From contig JAUHWL010000019.1 in the NCBI GenBank assembly GCA_030424545.1, positions 1-49,207 on the forward strand: a DNA stretch of 49,207 bases, written 5' to 3'. Within the stretch, counting starts at the first letter, position 1. Each line of letters begins with the position of its first letter. This document shows positions 17,112 through 24,835 of this stretch, one piece after another. Source of the stretch: Bacteroidia bacterium. Lineage in GTDB: Bacteria; Bacteroidota; Bacteroidia; Flavobacteriales; Schleiferiaceae. The notes under the pieces were generated by a model. The model saw only the letters and a program-made list of their open reading frames with translations. It was not told the DNA's origin and searched no databases. A program made the position numbers and the translations under genes.

Positions 17112-17561
17112 CTAATACAACTTTAGCATTGGTTTTAAGTCCTCAGTTTCTAACTCCACAATCTCTAATCTTTCCATTGAATACTCTAATTCCCAAATCT
17201 CACTACTTACTTCATTTGGTGACAAAATATTGACAAAAAACCTAGAATCGAGTTCAAAAAAACCTATTTTTTTATCCTTGCCAAAATTGTACTCCATCAG
17301 CTCTCCCCCTAAACAAAGATCAATCAAGTAAAAATTATTCATTCTACTATCAAATAGAATCAACTTTGTAGTGTCAGTATTCGAAAATATCTCGTCAAAC
17401 TTATATATTTTTTTAATTTTTTCAGAAACAAACTCTCCATTTTCAGTATTAAATGTATTGGCATGACATCTGAATACTTCAGTGACTTTCACAATATCCT
17501 CTGTTCTATTTTTACAAGACACTATGATAAACATAAGCGTCAGTATATGTATTTTTTTCAT
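17112..17561 (-). CDS. lipoprotein, putative immunity to the NlpC/P60-like tip
   Basis: A 149-residue lipoprotein (MKKIHILTLMFIIVSCKN, Cys at 16). The mature part is acidic and beta-rich. It begins 12 bases behind the cassette D toxin. A lipoprotein partner is what one expects if the toxin cuts peptidoglycan in the periplasm. The family is not recognised. Confidence 0.7.
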   Translation of the reverse strand: MKKIHILTLMFIIVSCKNRTEDIVKVTEVFRCHANTFNTENGEFVSEKIKKIYKFDEIFSNTDTTKLILFDSRMNNFYLIDLCLGGELMEYNFGKDKKIGFFELDSRFFVNILSPNEVSSEIWELEYSMERLEIVELETEDLKPMLKLY

Positions 17562-17573
17562 ATTGATAACAAC

Positions 17574-18539
17574 TTATTTTTCACCATTTGCAACCCTTTT
17601 TTCCAAATTACTAATCCTATTCTCAAGTTTATTTTTAAGTTGGACAGACTTACTCCTTAATTCTTTTAAATGATTGATTCTACTGTTATCTCCAAGGATT
17701 CTTTCGACCATGGTTTGTCCTTCATCTATTTTATGATTCAAACTTTCCAAATGCTTATTAACATCAGCTAGCATACTTTTATTTCTTTCTATTGCTGCTG
17801 GTTTCCAGTCTTGAGTATTTTCTAATCGATTTTCTTCTATGCTATTATCGGTATCCGACAGTGGAGTATAGAAATAAGCTCCTTTTCTGTCTATGTAATA
17901 GCCTTGTAAGCTGTACTGCTCTCTAACAACCCCATTTACTTCCTTTCCAGATTTTGTTTTGTATTTGGTTGCATGTAGAACTGTAACTTTTCCACTTTTC
18001 TCATCATAGCTTTCAACAATGCCAGTATGCCCTTTCCATAATACAATATCACCAGTTTTAGGTGTTCTCGATTTATGAAATTTTTTAGGGTCATTTACAA
18101 AACTATACAAATCACCTTTTGTTGTCATTAATTGGACTATAGGTGTTATTCCATCAGCTGCTAAAACACGACAAACCAATTCTGAACAATCCATAAACTC
18201 CAAGGCCTCATCAGTATTTGCAGTTCTATGTTTATTTCCAGTTTGTTGCTTATACGGAGTTCCCAAAAAAGAAGCAGCTGCTTTAATTCGATCACCTGGT
18301 CCTTCACCGTTTATATCCACAAATCGCAATGGACCATTTGACGCAAACAAATATGGAGACCAAAAAGGAAAAGATTTTGCCAATGGATCTAGACTCAAAA
18401 ACCTCCCAACTCTCGAATCATAAATCCTTGCCCCAAAATCATAGCTGTTACCATCGCCTTTTAGCTCGTTGTCTTTCTCCATGCCGTTAAAGCCGTGGCG
18501 ATACTCTGCGCTGCTAAAATTCCTCCCCGGCATGGTCAT
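17574..18539 (-). CDS. Rhs tip cassette D with NlpC/P60-like peptidase domain
   Basis: Starts MTMPGRNFSSAEYRHGF; the frame upstream is FGM, A, Y and then TAG, so it lacks its own head. The core has GFNGMEKDNEL and YDFGARIYDSRVGRF. The tip (about 80-220) has the cysteine box FMDCSELVCRVL (Cys118) and the histidine box GDIVLWKGHTGIV (His171), in the order and spacing of NlpC/P60 or CHAP peptidases that cut peptidoglycan. A coiled-coil tail follows at 255-318 (HLKELRSKSVQLKNKLENRI). The lipoprotein immunity gene fits an envelope target. Confidence 0.85.
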   Translation of the reverse strand: MTMPGRNFSSAEYRHGFNGMEKDNELKGDGNSYDFGARIYDSRVGRFLSLDPLAKSFPFWSPYLFASNGPLRFVDINGEGPGDRIKAAASFLGTPYKQQTGNKHRTANTDEALEFMDCSELVCRVLAADGITPIVQLMTTKGDLYSFVNDPKKFHKSRTPKTGDIVLWKGHTGIVESYDEKSGKVTVLHATKYKTKSGKEVNGVVREQYSLQGYYIDRKGAYFYTPLSDTDNSIEENRLENTQDWKPAAIERNKSMLADVNKHLESLNHKIDEGQTMVERILGDNSRINHLKELRSKSVQLKNKLENRISNLEKRVANGEK

Positions 18540-18700
18540 CCCAAATGCATACTATTTTTATTTGAAAGAACGGGTGCTTTTTAAGCTGAGTTAAGATAGG
18601 GATTTTTGCTTCTAGTAAGAACGCGAAGGGATTCGCGCACGAGCGGGGCACAGATTTCAAATCTGCGCGAGCGGGGAACCCACAAATGTGGAACACTACC
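18540..18700 (-). repeat. spacer between cassettes D and E with short end repeat
   Basis: It contains the CGTTCTTTCAAATAAAAATA leader next to the core of cassette D, a palindrome CAGATTTCAAATCTG at 18651-18665 with GCACGAGCGGGG-like neighbours, and the 23-bp cassette end at 18678-18700 (CCACAAATGTGG, ACACTACC). The long repeat with a terminator is missing here. Confidence 0.8.
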
Positions 18701-18711
18701 AACTACCAAAA

Positions 18712-19146
18712 TTAGTCACCGATTTTCTTCATCTTTAATGAGTCGTATTTAAAGTAATAACTGGCATGAGAACATACACTATTCGTAACTCCTTCCATTG
18801 GTCCTCGTTTGATTAAATAAGCCATATCTTGATGAAAAACGGGAATTAATTTACCATTACCCATTTCGTAAAAAATATTTGTCGTAGCTATCATGTGTTC
18901 TTGAACACTTTTATCTCCTAAACAATATTGAGGATATAAGCCAACTGAAACACAATTGTAACAAACGTTACTCCTTCTTACTACTATATAATACTTAACA
19001 GCCTTATTCTCTGAACATACTCTGTCTATTTCAGCTCCTTCATCTCCGAAGCCAATTAAAAATTTATCTGCAGATTGATCAATTAACCTTCTTGATGCAC
19101 AACTAGAAGTTAAAATCATTAGGGTGAGAAAAAAAACAATACGCAT
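18712..19146 (-). CDS. lipoprotein, putative immunity of cassette E
   Basis: A 144-residue lipoprotein (MRIVFFLTLMILTSSCAS, Cys at 16). The mature part has further Cys residues (NVCYNCVS, YCLGD), perhaps forming disulfides in the periplasm. It starts one base after the toxin stop. Immunity role is by position. Confidence 0.7.
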   Translation of the reverse strand: MRIVFFLTLMILTSSCASRRLIDQSADKFLIGFGDEGAEIDRVCSENKAVKYYIVVRRSNVCYNCVSVGLYPQYCLGDKSVQEHMIATTNIFYEMGNGKLIPVFHQDMAYLIKRGPMEGVTNSVCSHASYYFKYDSLKMKKIGD

Positions 19147-19147
19147 A

Positions 19148-20113
19148 TTATTCTAATTTTATTGTTGTTACGGCTTCCATCACCATTTTTTTGACTGCAT
19201 CTACTTCCTTTCGACTCATTGAAGTCTTAACCTTTCCTTTACCATCATTTTGCGGATACGCTGTATGGTAACTTGAAGCATCTATTGCCACATGATTTCT
19301 TCGTTGATCGTTTGCTGCTTCTTGATCAGCATCTGAAGCTTTACTCTGGACTTCCTCTGTATTATGAATGGATCCATTAAGGGTAGAACTACTATTATTC
19401 TCCATTCCTTGATGAGTATGAACTAAGAACAAAACAGGATATGTTCCATTTGACGTTTCGACCGTTGCACCGCCACTAGGATAGTTCGTGATTTTTTGCG
19501 GTACCGCATGTTTAGCCCTTTCTTCTACTGGCACTTCAATTTCTATAAACACTATTTTCGAGTTTTCAGCATCTATGACAACCACCCCTTTGTGCTCCCA
19601 AGTTGATTCAAGGAACATATCTTTTTCTTTTGTTGCTTTTTGATATAACTCAGTAAGGCCAGCCTGTATTTGCTCATCGTCAACAATTAGTTCTGTTGAT
19701 TTACCCCTAATATATTCCCATCCACCATTTACACTTTTCACTGTTTCATCTACGGCTTCTCTAGAAACACGATAATTGAACAATCTTAATTTTTCTTCTC
19801 CATTCTCATCAACGACACCATCGCTACCTAAATACTGTCCATTAGCACCAAAGTAATGGTCATCTCCTGCTGGATCAACAAATATTATTGGATTATTTCC
19901 AAACGCGCAATACGAACTAAGATCAAATTTTACAATTGGGTCAACATTCCACCGTCTTCCAAGTCGTGGGTCATATTGCCAATATTGGGCTGAATATGAA
20001 TTTTTACTTCCTGAAATTTCATTATCGGCTTCTTGTCCATTAAAGCCGTATCTGTATTCTGATGGGTTCGCAAACCGCCCCGGCATTGACATCCCAAATG
20101 GATAGTAACTCAT
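19148..20113 (-). CDS. Rhs tip cassette E, probable JAB-like metalloprotease domain
   Basis: The only minus-strand tip with its own start, MSYYPFGMSMPGRFANPSEY, about 50 bases behind a promoter-like box, so it may be the expressed one. The core includes YRYGFNGQEADNEI and LGRRWNVDPI. Residues 228-263 contain LFLVHTHQG (H232, H234) and, after a long insert, KASDAD (S260, D263), which matches the HxH and SxxD of JAB-like metalloproteases; the spacing is longer than usual, so the assignment is tentative. Its lipoprotein partner suggests action in the envelope. Confidence 0.75.
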   Translation of the reverse strand: MSYYPFGMSMPGRFANPSEYRYGFNGQEADNEISGSKNSYSAQYWQYDPRLGRRWNVDPIVKFDLSSYCAFGNNPIIFVDPAGDDHYFGANGQYLGSDGVVDENGEEKLRLFNYRVSREAVDETVKSVNGGWEYIRGKSTELIVDDEQIQAGLTELYQKATKEKDMFLESTWEHKGVVVIDAENSKIVFIEIEVPVEERAKHAVPQKITNYPSGGATVETSNGTYPVLFLVHTHQGMENNSSSTLNGSIHNTEEVQSKASDADQEAANDQRRNHVAIDASSYHTAYPQNDGKGKVKTSMSRKEVDAVKKMVMEAVTTIKLE

Positions 20114-20555
20114 TATACTTTATGTTGTTGGTTTAGATTGTATTAGGCAGCTTTCAAACAGCTCAAAAATATACCAAATAATGCAAATTATGGTAATAAA
20201 TGTACCAAAAAACAAGAGCTTTTGATTAGAGTTTATCATTTAATTGACTTGTAAACCATTTAGCGGTTCTTGAAGGGTTTAGTTTTTATGTAAGTATTTG
20301 ATAGGTGCAAAAATCTTGTGATCAAGTTCTATCACAAATCTTAAATGACATTCATGTTAAGTCATATAATCTTTCTCCAAAATCTTTCGTTTATGAGTTG
20401 TTTTTCATTGCAAAATGAAGCAATGTAGAAAATGTTGAATTCGTGTAAAGTGCTGGTATATAGATTGGTAAGTGCTTGCCTGAATGTGCTAAAAGTTTCC
20501 ATGGAGATTTCAACAATTCACTGTAATCTAGCCAGCAACAAGAGCAAAATTATAG
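20114..20555. other. intergenic region between the Rhs array and the secretion operon
   Basis: AT-rich, between divergently transcribed genes, so promoters for both sides should lie here. Apart from the box at 20164-20171 I see nothing firm. Confidence 0.5.
20164..20171 (-). promoter_or_regulatory. possible -7 box for cassette E
   Basis: The minus strand reads TATTTTTG, which fits the Bacteroidota consensus TAnnTTTG, about 50 bases before the ATG. A good -33 TTG at the expected distance is not evident. Confidence 0.35.
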
Positions 20556-20975
20556 ATGAGAACCCCCACTAGAGAGCCAGCAGTGCGCCTAGCGGCCTTT
20601 ACATTACAAGAGCTATTAATCGTATTGGTGATTATAGGCATCTTAGTATTGTTGGCCTTGCCCAACTTGATGCCACTGATAAGCAAAACCAAGAGTTTAG
20701 AAGCACAGATGAACCTCAAACATGTGCATACGCTAGAGCGCAGCTACTTTATGCAGTATGGCCGCTATCAAGAAAACTTGGCAGATGTAGGTTTTGAGCA
20801 TGAAAAAACCGTAGAAGAAAACGGCAATGCCAACTATCGCATAGAAATTTTAGAAGCAAGCAACACAGGATTTTTGGCACGCGCCACAGCACTAGTAGAT
20901 TTTGATGGCGATGGGCAAATTAACGTTTGGGAAATAGACCAAGACAAAAACCTACGCGAAGTTACCAAAGACTAG
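20556..20975 (+). CDS. type IV pilin / GspG-like major pseudopilin
   Basis: A 139-residue prepilin. The class III signal is FTLQELLIVLVIIGILVLLALPNL, with processing expected before the Phe of AFTLQE and the conserved Glu five residues later. The globular domain ends with DFDGDGQINVWEID, an Asp-rich loop like the calcium site of GspG pseudopilins. It opens a twelve-gene operon for a type II secretion or pilus-like machine. The leader before the motif (MRTPTREPAVRLA) is long and basic. Confidence 0.88.
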   Translation: MRTPTREPAVRLAAFTLQELLIVLVIIGILVLLALPNLMPLISKTKSLEAQMNLKHVHTLERSYFMQYGRYQENLADVGFEHEKTVEENGNANYRIEILEASNTGFLARATALVDFDGDGQINVWEIDQDKNLREVTKD

Positions 20976-21038
20976 CAGAAGCAATCTGCTAGGGAACTAA
21001 ACCTAAAATTCAAAACCAGTTTTTTTCGAGTTAAAAGT

Positions 21039-21500
21039 ATGGCCATTACGCTCATCATATTGCAAACATTTGTGCTGCTGCGCATGAGTTGGGAAGATTT
21101 TTCTACCCGAAGCATCCATGTAGCATGGTATATAGTGTTGGCCGCGATGGTGCTGTGGCAATTTGAGTTATCGCGAAGCGAGTTGCTGATCAACGCCATG
21201 GCAGCAGGCATACAAGGCTTGGCCTTAGCTGGGTTTGCGCTGTATAAAACCAGAGGAAAAAAACTCAACATATTTTCATGGATAGGCATAGGCGACCTCC
21301 TGTTTATAGCTCTTATGGTGGTGCATTTTCGGCCTGTATTATTTCAGGCGAGCTTACTCATCGCGCTCGTTATGAGCTTACTTTTCGGTTGGGTCACGCA
21401 ATCGCGCACCCAGCCACTGGCCGGAATCTATGCTCTTGTTATCATCGCCATGCAATGGCTATCATACAGCGAGGTCGCCTTATTGCAACACAAAATATAG
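21039..21500 (+). CDS. prepilin peptidase (A24 family)
   Basis: A 153-residue membrane protein with about five hydrophobic segments. The two catalytic aspartates fit the A24 pattern: Asp at 20 in SWEDFSTRSIH and the GxGD motif in WIGIGDLLFI (about residue 86). It is the short form lacking the methyltransferase half. Located directly behind the pilin gene, it should cleave the leaders of the pilin and minor pilins of this operon. Confidence 0.82.
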   Translation: MAITLIILQTFVLLRMSWEDFSTRSIHVAWYIVLAAMVLWQFELSRSELLINAMAAGIQGLALAGFALYKTRGKKLNIFSWIGIGDLLFIALMVVHFRPVLFQASLLIALVMSLLFGWVTQSRTQPLAGIYALVIIAMQWLSYSEVALLQHKI

Positions 21501-21506
21501 CCCAAC

Positions 21507-22907
21507 TTGGAAACCAAAGAAGCACATATCGAATCCACATTATTGCGGCTGCTCACCCCGCAGCAAGCACATCGATATCGCATTGTTCCAAAGGCCAAGG
21601 ATGATCAAAGCTGTACGTTTTATACAGACCACCCTAAGCCCAAGCGTCTTTTGCAAGAGCTCCCCATGTTGCTCGGTGTTGCGGTGCATTTAGAAGAAAA
21701 AGACACACCATGGATGGAAAAAACCTTGGCGCAGCACTACAGGCTCAATCATGAAAATCGCCTGCAACCCGAAGCTGATTTTCTAGACAAGCTATTGAGC
21801 GATGCCCAAAGCATTGGCAGCAGCGATATCCATATTGAACCACTAGAGCACATGGGCAGAGTTCGCATGCGGGTAGATGGCAAATTAATAGAGCGCTACG
21901 AAGTCAAGAAAATCGAATACCCTTCGGTTGTCAATAAAATAAAAGTACGTGCAGGGCTCGATATCAGTGAAAAAAGATTGCCACAAGATGGCCGCATCCG
22001 CGTGAAAAGTGGCAAAGACGGGCTTGATTTGCGCGTGAGTACGCTGCCTGTGATGAATGGGGAAAAAGTAGTGATGCGCCTGTTGGGGCAATCTTCGGGC
22101 GACATGACCCTTGCTCAATTGGGCATGGATGCCTCCCAGCAAAACACCTACGAAAAAGCCTTAAAAAAGCCCCATGGCGTCATTTTAATTAGCGGCCCTA
22201 CGGGAAGCGGAAAAACCACCACCCTCTATGCCACCTTAAAAAATTTGGCTGATACTTCAAGGAATGTCATGACCATTGAAGATCCGATAGAATACACATT
22301 ATCGGGCATTGCACAAGTGCAAGTCAAAGAGCAAATCGGGTTGACCTTTCCAACGGCATTGCGCACTTTTTTGCGACAAGATCCTGACATCATCATGATT
22401 GGAGAAATCCGCGACACCGAAACCGCCAAAATGGCCATTCGCGCGAGCTTAACGGGACACCAAGTGCTGAGCACCATACACACCAACAGCGCATGGGACA
22501 CAGTAATGCGCCTGCAAGATATGGGCGTGCCAGGTTATTTGGTGGCCAGCACCCTATCGCTAAGTGTAGCCCAGCGATTGGTGCGCTTAGTTTGCCCACA
22601 TTGCAAAAGCGAAGACAAGCTCACCAACCCGCAATGGCTGGGGATGTATGCAGACAAAGCACCTGAAAACATTTGTACATCAAAAGGCTGCCAACATTGC
22701 CATTACACAGGCTATAAAGGCCGCAAGGCCGTATATGAGATTTTACCCATCACCGAAGAGTTGGCAGTGGGCATTAAAACCAACAGCCTTAATATGCAAC
22801 AAGCCTATGCCCAGGCAGGCATCATGAGCCTTGCAGACCAAGCCTTGCGCATGCTTCAGCAAGGCGAAACTACATTAGAAGAAACCTTACCCTATTTTAT
22901 TACATGA
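21507..22907 (+). CDS. GspE/PilB-family secretion ATPase
   Basis: A 466-residue hexameric assembly ATPase. Motifs: Walker A GPTGSGKT (230-237), Asp box TIEDPIEY, Walker B with DPDIIMIGEIRD (about 292-303), His box STIHTN, and a four-cysteine zinc site (CPHCK and CTSKGCQHC). The start is the TTG at 21507, six bases after the upstream stop; the next in-frame ATG is at codon 53 and would remove the conserved-looking N-terminus. The N1 domain is short. It powers pilin assembly with GspF at the operon end. Confidence 0.93.
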   Translation: METKEAHIESTLLRLLTPQQAHRYRIVPKAKDDQSCTFYTDHPKPKRLLQELPMLLGVAVHLEEKDTPWMEKTLAQHYRLNHENRLQPEADFLDKLLSDAQSIGSSDIHIEPLEHMGRVRMRVDGKLIERYEVKKIEYPSVVNKIKVRAGLDISEKRLPQDGRIRVKSGKDGLDLRVSTLPVMNGEKVVMRLLGQSSGDMTLAQLGMDASQQNTYEKALKKPHGVILISGPTGSGKTTTLYATLKNLADTSRNVMTIEDPIEYTLSGIAQVQVKEQIGLTFPTALRTFLRQDPDIIMIGEIRDTETAKMAIRASLTGHQVLSTIHTNSAWDTVMRLQDMGVPGYLVASTLSLSVAQRLVRLVCPHCKSEDKLTNPQWLGMYADKAPENICTSKGCQHCHYTGYKGRKAVYEILPITEELAVGIKTNSLNMQQAYAQAGIMSLADQALRMLQQGETTLEETLPYFIT

Positions 22908-24835
22908 GTTTGATTGTAAGCACATATCAACCCCACTTGAAGAACATTTTTTTTAGCCTCATACTCTTGGGTTGCACCATGTGGCAAATGACCGCGCAAG
23001 CACAAACCAACCCGCGCCTCACAGCGATTCGCGTAGGCTTAGAATCCTTAGAAATTGATGTGCCTGGATTGAGTGAAACAACAGAACTTAGTGTGAGTGG
23101 CGTGCCTTTGGGGGAGTTTTTAAGAGCCTTGGCCAAAAGTCATGAGCTCAACCTGAGTATTGATGCAGAATTAAAAGAACCAGTAACGAACAATTTTAGC
23201 AATGTAAAAGTGGCCGACATACTCTATTTTTTGGCCGAAGACTACAACTTAGACTACCAATTTACAGGCAATATTATTAAAATTAGCCGCTTTGAACCGC
23301 CAGCCGACACCACGGCATATGCCCCGAAACAGCTCAGCATAGCAGCCGATAGTACCAATGGAATGCTCACGGTAAACTTTAAGCGAGATAGCATAGAATT
23401 GGTGACCCGCCAACTAGCAGAAACCACAGGAGAAAATATTGTATACGCCCCAGAACTCAGCGGAAAACTTCTGACCCTTTACTTGCAAAATGCCACACTT
23501 GACAAAGTGTTGGAACAATTGTGCTTTAGTAACCAGATGCGCGTAGAATATGCCACAGACAGTGTTTACAGACTACTTCCGCCCGAACCCAAAAATGATC
23601 AAAATACCCGAAACCAGAGTATTTCAAGCAGAAAAAGAAGGATGAGTTCTGGGGTGACTTTTGTGAATAACGAAGACACCACCTACACACTACTGGCCGA
23701 AAACCAGCCCCTCAACCAAATCGTAAAAGCCGTTTTTAGTGAGTTGGATGTGAACCTGTTTTATTATGCCGAGCCCCAAGGAAATCTCACTGTAGAAACC
23801 ACGGGTAAAAATGTAGATGAGATTTTACGCCAGATATTTTTTGGCACCCAATATACCTTTCGGAAAGTTGACGGAAATTATTACATAGGAGAACGCATAC
23901 AGGAAGGAATGCGCGCTACAGAACGATTGCACTTACAATATCGCAGCATTGAGAAAGTGCGTGAATACATTCCCGCGGGATTGCTCAAAGATTTAGAAGT
24001 AGTGGAATTTCCAGAGCTCAACAGCTTAATTGTAAGCGGTAGTTATCCGCAAATTCAAGAGCTGGGTGCATATTTTAAAGAAATTGATCAGCCCGTGCCC
24101 GTTATACAAATTGAAGTAATCATCATTGACTATAACCGCAGCCACGACATCAGTGCGGGCATAGAAATGGGGCTTGGTGAGAGCCCAGCCAAGAGTGGTG
24201 GCAAAATTAACCCAGGAGTAGATTACACTTTAGGCGCACAAACAATCAATCAAATCATTTCGAGTTTCAATGGGTTTGGGAGCCTCAATATGGGGCCTGT
24301 GACCCCAAATTTTTACATCGGTCTGCGCGCTTTAGAAACCAATGGCATCATCAAAACGCGCAGCACCCCGCGCTTGGCCACCCTCAATGGTCATGAAGCC
24401 AACATATCCATAGGGCGCACAGAATATTATGCCGTAGAGCAACAAACCCTGCAAGGGGTGCAAAATCCTATTCCCATCATCACCCGCAACTACAATAGTG
24501 TGCAAGCAGATTTTTCGTTAAAAATAAAACCTTTCGTTTCAGGCGAGGGGCAAGTCACATTAGAAATTGAAGTACAGCAAAGTGATTTTACAGGTCGCAT
24601 AGCCCCTGATGCCCCTCCAGGTCAGCAAACGCGAAAGTTCAATACCATCATTCGCGTGCTCAATGAAGACATGATTTTGATTGGCGGATTAGAAGAAAAA
24701 TCAAAAGAAGAAACAGGCAGTGGACTGCCGTGGCTCAGCCGAGTGCCCGTCATTAAATGGCTGTTTAGCAGCCGCAACAAAGTCAAGTCAGACAATAGAT
24801 TGAATATATTCATCAAACCCACCATCATAAAATGA
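22904..24835 (+). CDS. secretin (GspD/PilQ-like)
   Basis: A 643-residue outer-membrane channel protein with a signal peptide ending near AQAQ (residue 34). Residues about 60-400 hold several small N-domains, including STN/secretin N repeats (LGEFLRALAKSHELNLSID, VADILYFLAEDYNL). The C-terminal secretin domain covers about 430-640 with IKTRSTPRLATLNG and the end motif LIGGLEEKS, LPWLSRVPVIKWLF. It overlaps the ATPase by four bases. Confidence 0.93.
   Translation: MSLIVSTYQPHLKNIFFSLILLGCTMWQMTAQAQTNPRLTAIRVGLESLEIDVPGLSETTELSVSGVPLGEFLRALAKSHELNLSIDAELKEPVTNNFSNVKVADILYFLAEDYNLDYQFTGNIIKISRFEPPADTTAYAPKQLSIAADSTNGMLTVNFKRDSIELVTRQLAETTGENIVYAPELSGKLLTLYLQNATLDKVLEQLCFSNQMRVEYATDSVYRLLPPEPKNDQNTRNQSISSRKRRMSSGVTFVNNEDTTYTLLAENQPLNQIVKAVFSELDVNLFYYAEPQGNLTVETTGKNVDEILRQIFFGTQYTFRKVDGNYYIGERIQEGMRATERLHLQYRSIEKVREYIPAGLLKDLEVVEFPELNSLIVSGSYPQIQELGAYFKEIDQPVPVIQIEVIIIDYNRSHDISAGIEMGLGESPAKSGGKINPGVDYTLGAQTINQIISSFNGFGSLNMGPVTPNFYIGLRALETNGIIKTRSTPRLATLNGHEANISIGRTEYYAVEQQTLQGVQNPIPIITRNYNSVQADFSLKIKPFVSGEGQVTLEIEVQQSDFTGRIAPDAPPGQQTRKFNTIIRVLNEDMILIGGLEEKSKEETGSGLPWLSRVPVIKWLFSSRNKVKSDNRLNIFIKPTIIK

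Noticed and set aside
11601-18700. Classical integron with attC sites
   Set aside because: The recombinase lacks a recognisable integron-specific insert and the repeats do not show the paired R and L boxes of attC. A similar logic may apply, but it is not an integron by sequence.
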